From NCBI GenBank assembly GCA_030149365.1, contig JASBRP010000021.1, positions 48,377 through 112,376 of the forward strand: a stretch of DNA of 64,000 bases, read 5' to 3'. Numbering within the stretch: the stretch's first letter is position 1; each line of letters opens with the position of its first letter. Below the pieces are notes generated by a model. The model was given only the letters and a program-made list of their open reading frames with translations. It did no database searches and was not told the DNA's origin. Positions 61,389-64,000 of the stretch are shown here, piece by piece. The DNA comes from Solimonas sp. (lineage in GTDB: Bacteria > Pseudomonadota > Gammaproteobacteria > Nevskiales > Nevskiaceae). Position numbers and translations under genes: made by a program.

Positions 61389-62198
61389 TCACGGATCGGC
61401 AAAGATTGCCGGTTCCTTGAAATGGAACCTCAGGCTATCGAAACTCCAATGGCTGGTTTTACCGATGGCCTCCACATACGGGCGCCCATGCTCATGTAGA
61501 TGAAAGACGATAAGGCCACTGACGGCACTGATGATGAGCTCCACCACGACCGCAGCCTTGATATCACCCTTCGCTGCTTGCTCCGCGATGATCGCCATTA
61601 GCTTCTTTCGGGAAGACGCGCGCAAGGAAGTTACGCCTGAGTCGGGGTGCAAGGCCCATGCGAGGTGCTTGAACTCCTGGCGGCGCCCAAAGAGCTCATT
61701 GCAATGCTGCTTGGCGACCTCGAACAGGGAGGACTGGCCGGGCCCCAGATCAGCACTTGAGCCTTCGTAGGGATAGGCGGAAAAGGGGATGTTGGTAAAC
61801 CGCGTGGACTCGCCAAATGCTCGCCGCTCCGCTTCAACGGCATACTTGATCGGCAACGAGCTCCCGGTCCAGATCATGCCCCTGGCTTCCTGTAGGGTGT
61901 GAGCCCCCAGCTTGGATTCACCACGGGTATATGCCTCGTACGACATCTCTACGAGTTCACGGATGATTCGTAGGAGGCGGTCGTCCTTGATCTTGCGTTC
62001 GGCAAAATAAAAGCCGGATCGCAATTCATCGAACGCCTGCGACAGCGCCGCCACCTGATCCTCATTCTTTACGAAATCACCTTGGGCGAGGTCATAGTGC
62101 GTGAAGCTGGTCGGCGCAGATCCCAGGATGTGCCCCCAATGGTCATTCCATTGGCCCAAGGTCTCGAAACTGGAAGGCTTTTGGCTCTTCACGCCCAT
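61389..62198 (-). CDS. Hypothetical protein, lower GC than its neighbours
   Basis: 269-aa soluble protein without recognised domain. It is charged and helical, with VVELIISAVSGLIVFHLHEH near the C-terminus (about 215-234), a possible membrane-contact helix. Codon third positions are clearly less GC-rich than flanking genes, which suggests recent acquisition. The ATG start at 62198 has no strong SD. Orphan by eye; function unknown. Confidence 0.65.
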   Translation of the reverse strand: MGVKSQKPSSFETLGQWNDHWGHILGSAPTSFTHYDLAQGDFVKNEDQVAALSQAFDELRSGFYFAERKIKDDRLLRIIRELVEMSYEAYTRGESKLGAHTLQEARGMIWTGSSLPIKYAVEAERRAFGESTRFTNIPFSAYPYEGSSADLGPGQSSLFEVAKQHCNELFGRRQEFKHLAWALHPDSGVTSLRASSRKKLMAIIAEQAAKGDIKAAVVVELIISAVSGLIVFHLHEHGRPYVEAIGKTSHWSFDSLRFHFKEPAIFADP

Positions 62199-62311
62199 GC
62201 TCCACCGATCTGGCTTTTGCTAATGCATCAAGTGGCGAGCATACGATCTTTGGCGGCCCATAACCTCCCCGGTCATTGCCTGCCTCAGCCCTTTGCCCAA
62301 TAGTCCGCCCC

Positions 62312-63466
62312 ATGAACAAGCACTGGACGGTCTACGGCTCCGAGCTTTCGCCCTTCACGCTCAAGCTGCTGGCCATGGCCCGCTACAAGGGCCTGCCGTA
62401 TCGCTTCCTGCCGGAAGAAGGCGGCTGGCTCGACAACCTGCGCATCACCATCCGCCAGGAGCGGCTGGTGCGCGGCCTGCTGCCGCTCACCTGGCCACGG
62501 ATGACGGAGGATGATGAATTCCCCCTGGTCCCCTTCCTGTTCGGCCCGGACGGTGAAAACCTCTACGACTCCTCCGCCATCGGCGAATGGCTGGATCAGC
62601 GCAGTGCCGCCCCCACGCCCCTGATCCCGGCCGACCCCGCCTTGGCCTTCGTCGTGAAGCTGCTGGACGAGTTCGCGGACGAGTGGATGCTGTATCTCGT
62701 GCATCACTACCGCTGGAAGGTCTCCGCCCAGGACAACAACGCCGGCAAGCGCCTGGGCCACGAGTTGCGCTGGATCACCCTGGGCGTGGACGCCCCCGCC
62801 GCTAGCTTCTTCAGCGCCCGCCAGGTGCGCCGCCTGCCGTACCTGTTCAGCGTGGCACCGCAAGGTTTCCACATCCCCGGCCTGCCATCGGATCGCCAGC
62901 CCCCCTCGCGTGAAGGCTTCCCGCCCACGCATGCGCTGCTGGAGGAGAGCTACCGCCGCATCCTGCTCGCGCTGGAGCCCATCGTCTCCAGCCGGCCTTA
63001 TCTGTTCGGCAACGCTCCGACGCTGGCGGACTTCTCTCTCTACGGCCAGATCGGCATGAACCTGCCCGATCCCTCCGCCAACCGCTTCATCGCCACCACC
63101 GCGCCGCGCGTGCATGAGTGGGTGCAGCGCCTGCACCGCCACGAATTCAGTGCTTCACCGGAGCCGGAGCTGACCCTGCATGAAGACCTCGCCCCACTGC
63201 TGGCGGAAGTCAGCCGCGTCTACGTCCCCTTGATGCAACAGAACACCGCGGCCGTGGAGCGTTACAAGCAGGCCGGAGAGAGGCGATTCAACGAGCGTGC
63301 TTTCAACCGTGGGCTAAGCCTGTATGACGGCGAGCTGGATGGCGCGCCGTTCCGCTCCGTGGCCAAGAGCTTCCAGGCCAAGACATGGCGTGGAGTGTTG
63401 GGTGCGTGGGCGGCGTTATCTGGCACAGAGCATGCGCGGCTACAGCGCCTCGGCTTGCGTTTCTAA
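62312..63466 (+). CDS. Glutathione S-transferase-like protein with long C-terminal extension
   Basis: 384-aa protein. N-terminal thioredoxin-like GST domain (1 to about 95): TVYGSELSPFTLKLLAMARYKGLPYRFLPEEG and LYDSSAIGEWLDQRS. C-terminal alpha-helical GST domain with PYLFGNAPTLADFSLYGQIG (about 228-250). About 120 residues follow the usual GST end, ending in FRSVAKSFQAKTWRGVLGAWAALSG. Such long versions are known in proteobacteria, and the substrate is unknown. Cytoplasmic. ATG 62312 start; a hairpin repeat begins 3 nt after the stop. Confidence 0.85.
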   Translation: MNKHWTVYGSELSPFTLKLLAMARYKGLPYRFLPEEGGWLDNLRITIRQERLVRGLLPLTWPRMTEDDEFPLVPFLFGPDGENLYDSSAIGEWLDQRSAAPTPLIPADPALAFVVKLLDEFADEWMLYLVHHYRWKVSAQDNNAGKRLGHELRWITLGVDAPAASFFSARQVRRLPYLFSVAPQGFHIPGLPSDRQPPSREGFPPTHALLEESYRRILLALEPIVSSRPYLFGNAPTLADFSLYGQIGMNLPDPSANRFIATTAPRVHEWVQRLHRHEFSASPEPELTLHEDLAPLLAEVSRVYVPLMQQNTAAVERYKQAGERRFNERAFNRGLSLYDGELDGAPFRSVAKSFQAKTWRGVLGAWAALSGTEHARLQRLGLRF

Positions 63467-64000
63467 TCCCCTCTCCCCGCTAGCGGGGAGAGGGCCAGGG
63501 TGAGGGGCCGCGGACTTTCGGCGGAAAGCCAAAGTGGGGATGCCGGCGACTACGCCGGTCAGGTGCTGCGGATCCCTGGAGGTTTATTTCGCCTAAGGGC
63601 GAGGTACTTTTCTTTGTTGTACGACAAAGAAAAGTACCCAAAAGAAAACGTACCCTGCCATCCGCGGCCCCGCTTAGGCGGGGCAACCTGCCTGGTGATC
63701 GAGTGCGACGGGTCGGGCCCACAGGCCATCCCTGGCCTGAGGCCCCTCGGCCGGACATCCTGTCCGGCTCGACCCTGCACTTGATCCCCAGGCAGGCGCT
63801 ACTGGAAGGGAACCCGGTACATCAAAAGCATTCGCTGCGCTCATTCAAGCGCACAAGCCATCCAAGACAAAGCATAACCCCTCGCCCGCTTGCGGGAGAG
63901 GGGCAGGGGACGAGGGCATGGATGCCCGAGGTAGGGCAACGCAGGAGCAGTTGCCGAGAGGGGGAACATGAAGCCATTAACCCAACCGTTCGCCCTGAGC
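63467..64000. repeat. Repeat-rich non-coding region at the window end
   Basis: 534 bases without a gene. In order: CCCCTCTCCCCGC/GCGGGGAGAGGG hairpin (63468-63493), a 15-bp perfect stem GGTACTTTTCTTTGT (63603-63617) / ACAAAGAAAAGTACC (63624-63638) with a 6-nt loop, a CCCCGC/GCGGGG hairpin (around 63670), a GGCCGGACA/TGTCCGGC hairpin (around 63750), another CCCTCGCCCGC/GCGGGAGAGGG copy (around 63882-63910), and the start of a CGTTCGCCCTGAGC dispersed repeat cut by the window edge. The short open frames here read through repeats. Confidence 0.75.

Noticed and set aside
63500..63784. Two opposite open frames in the terminal repeat region
   Set aside because: They read through palindromic repeats, so the frames arise from symmetric GC-rich sequence; no RBS or protein-like composition.

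Overview
The window is high-GC chromosomal DNA (by eye well above 60% G+C outside one island) from a gammaproteobacterium, most likely of the Xanthomonadales/Nevskiales type. This rests on the homodimeric AceE/AceF pyruvate dehydrogenase, the TIGR04211-type SH3 protein, the YceI/cytochrome b561 pair, a linalool-dehydratase-like membrane protein, and many short palindromic intergenic repeats of the kind common in xanthomonads and pseudomonads. Genus and species cannot be fixed from the sequence. No rRNA, tRNA, CRISPR array or intact insertion sequence was recognised.

Layout. 1-6226 is a defence-type island: the C-terminal part of a type I restriction HsdR, an AbrB/MraZ-like small protein abutting it tail to tail, then a two-gene operon of a 145-aa unknown protein and a 959-aa protein joining an HD nucleotide phosphohydrolase to a phosphoribosyltransferase-like domain. 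From 1948 on, the island has clearly lower GC and different codon use. 6227-11478 is ordinary chromosome: an alpha/beta hydrolase and NTF2-like operon under a divergent TetR with two operators, then a tightly overlapping merR-DUF2784-thioesterase-Nudix operon and a secreted hydrolase. 11652-17023 holds a LysR gene divergent from aceE-aceF. 17152-22826 holds envelope proteins (SH3 protein, metallo-hydrolase, a three-gene membrane operon sharing a C-terminal domain, two YceI proteins and cytochrome b561). 22976-27822 is a tandem array of four paralogous lipoproteins, each with its own terminator.

27888-38310 holds peptidases M13 and S9, MsrB, an amidotransferase, a patatin, a glycosyltransferase and a DUF4153 membrane protein. 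38423-42145 is a TetR-controlled operon of an MpaB/DUF2236 oxygenase-like protein and a membrane-fused linalool dehydratase/isomerase-like protein. 42342-46475 encodes a quinone reductase-like flavoprotein and a periplasmic molybdenum hydroxylase (2Fe-2S subunit, Tat-exported large subunit, dihaem cytochrome). 46748-50525 is a TlpA / DUF4266 / DUF3570 / ApbE flavinylation-type cluster. 50557-56928 carries a GST, a TAXI-type binding protein, a MerR/old-yellow-enzyme pair, a metallo-hydrolase and a His-rich YqjI-like PadR regulator with a DUF3861 partner. 57255-63466 holds an orphan molybdopterin oxidoreductase and small or unassigned genes. The window ends in about 0.5 kb of repeat-rich non-coding DNA.

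Most promising for novelty: the HD/phosphoribosyltransferase fusion and its small partner, the four-lipoprotein array, the linalool-dehydratase-like operon, AceF linkers apparently built from repeats, and the flavinylation cluster with three SGAS motifs in one outer-membrane protein.
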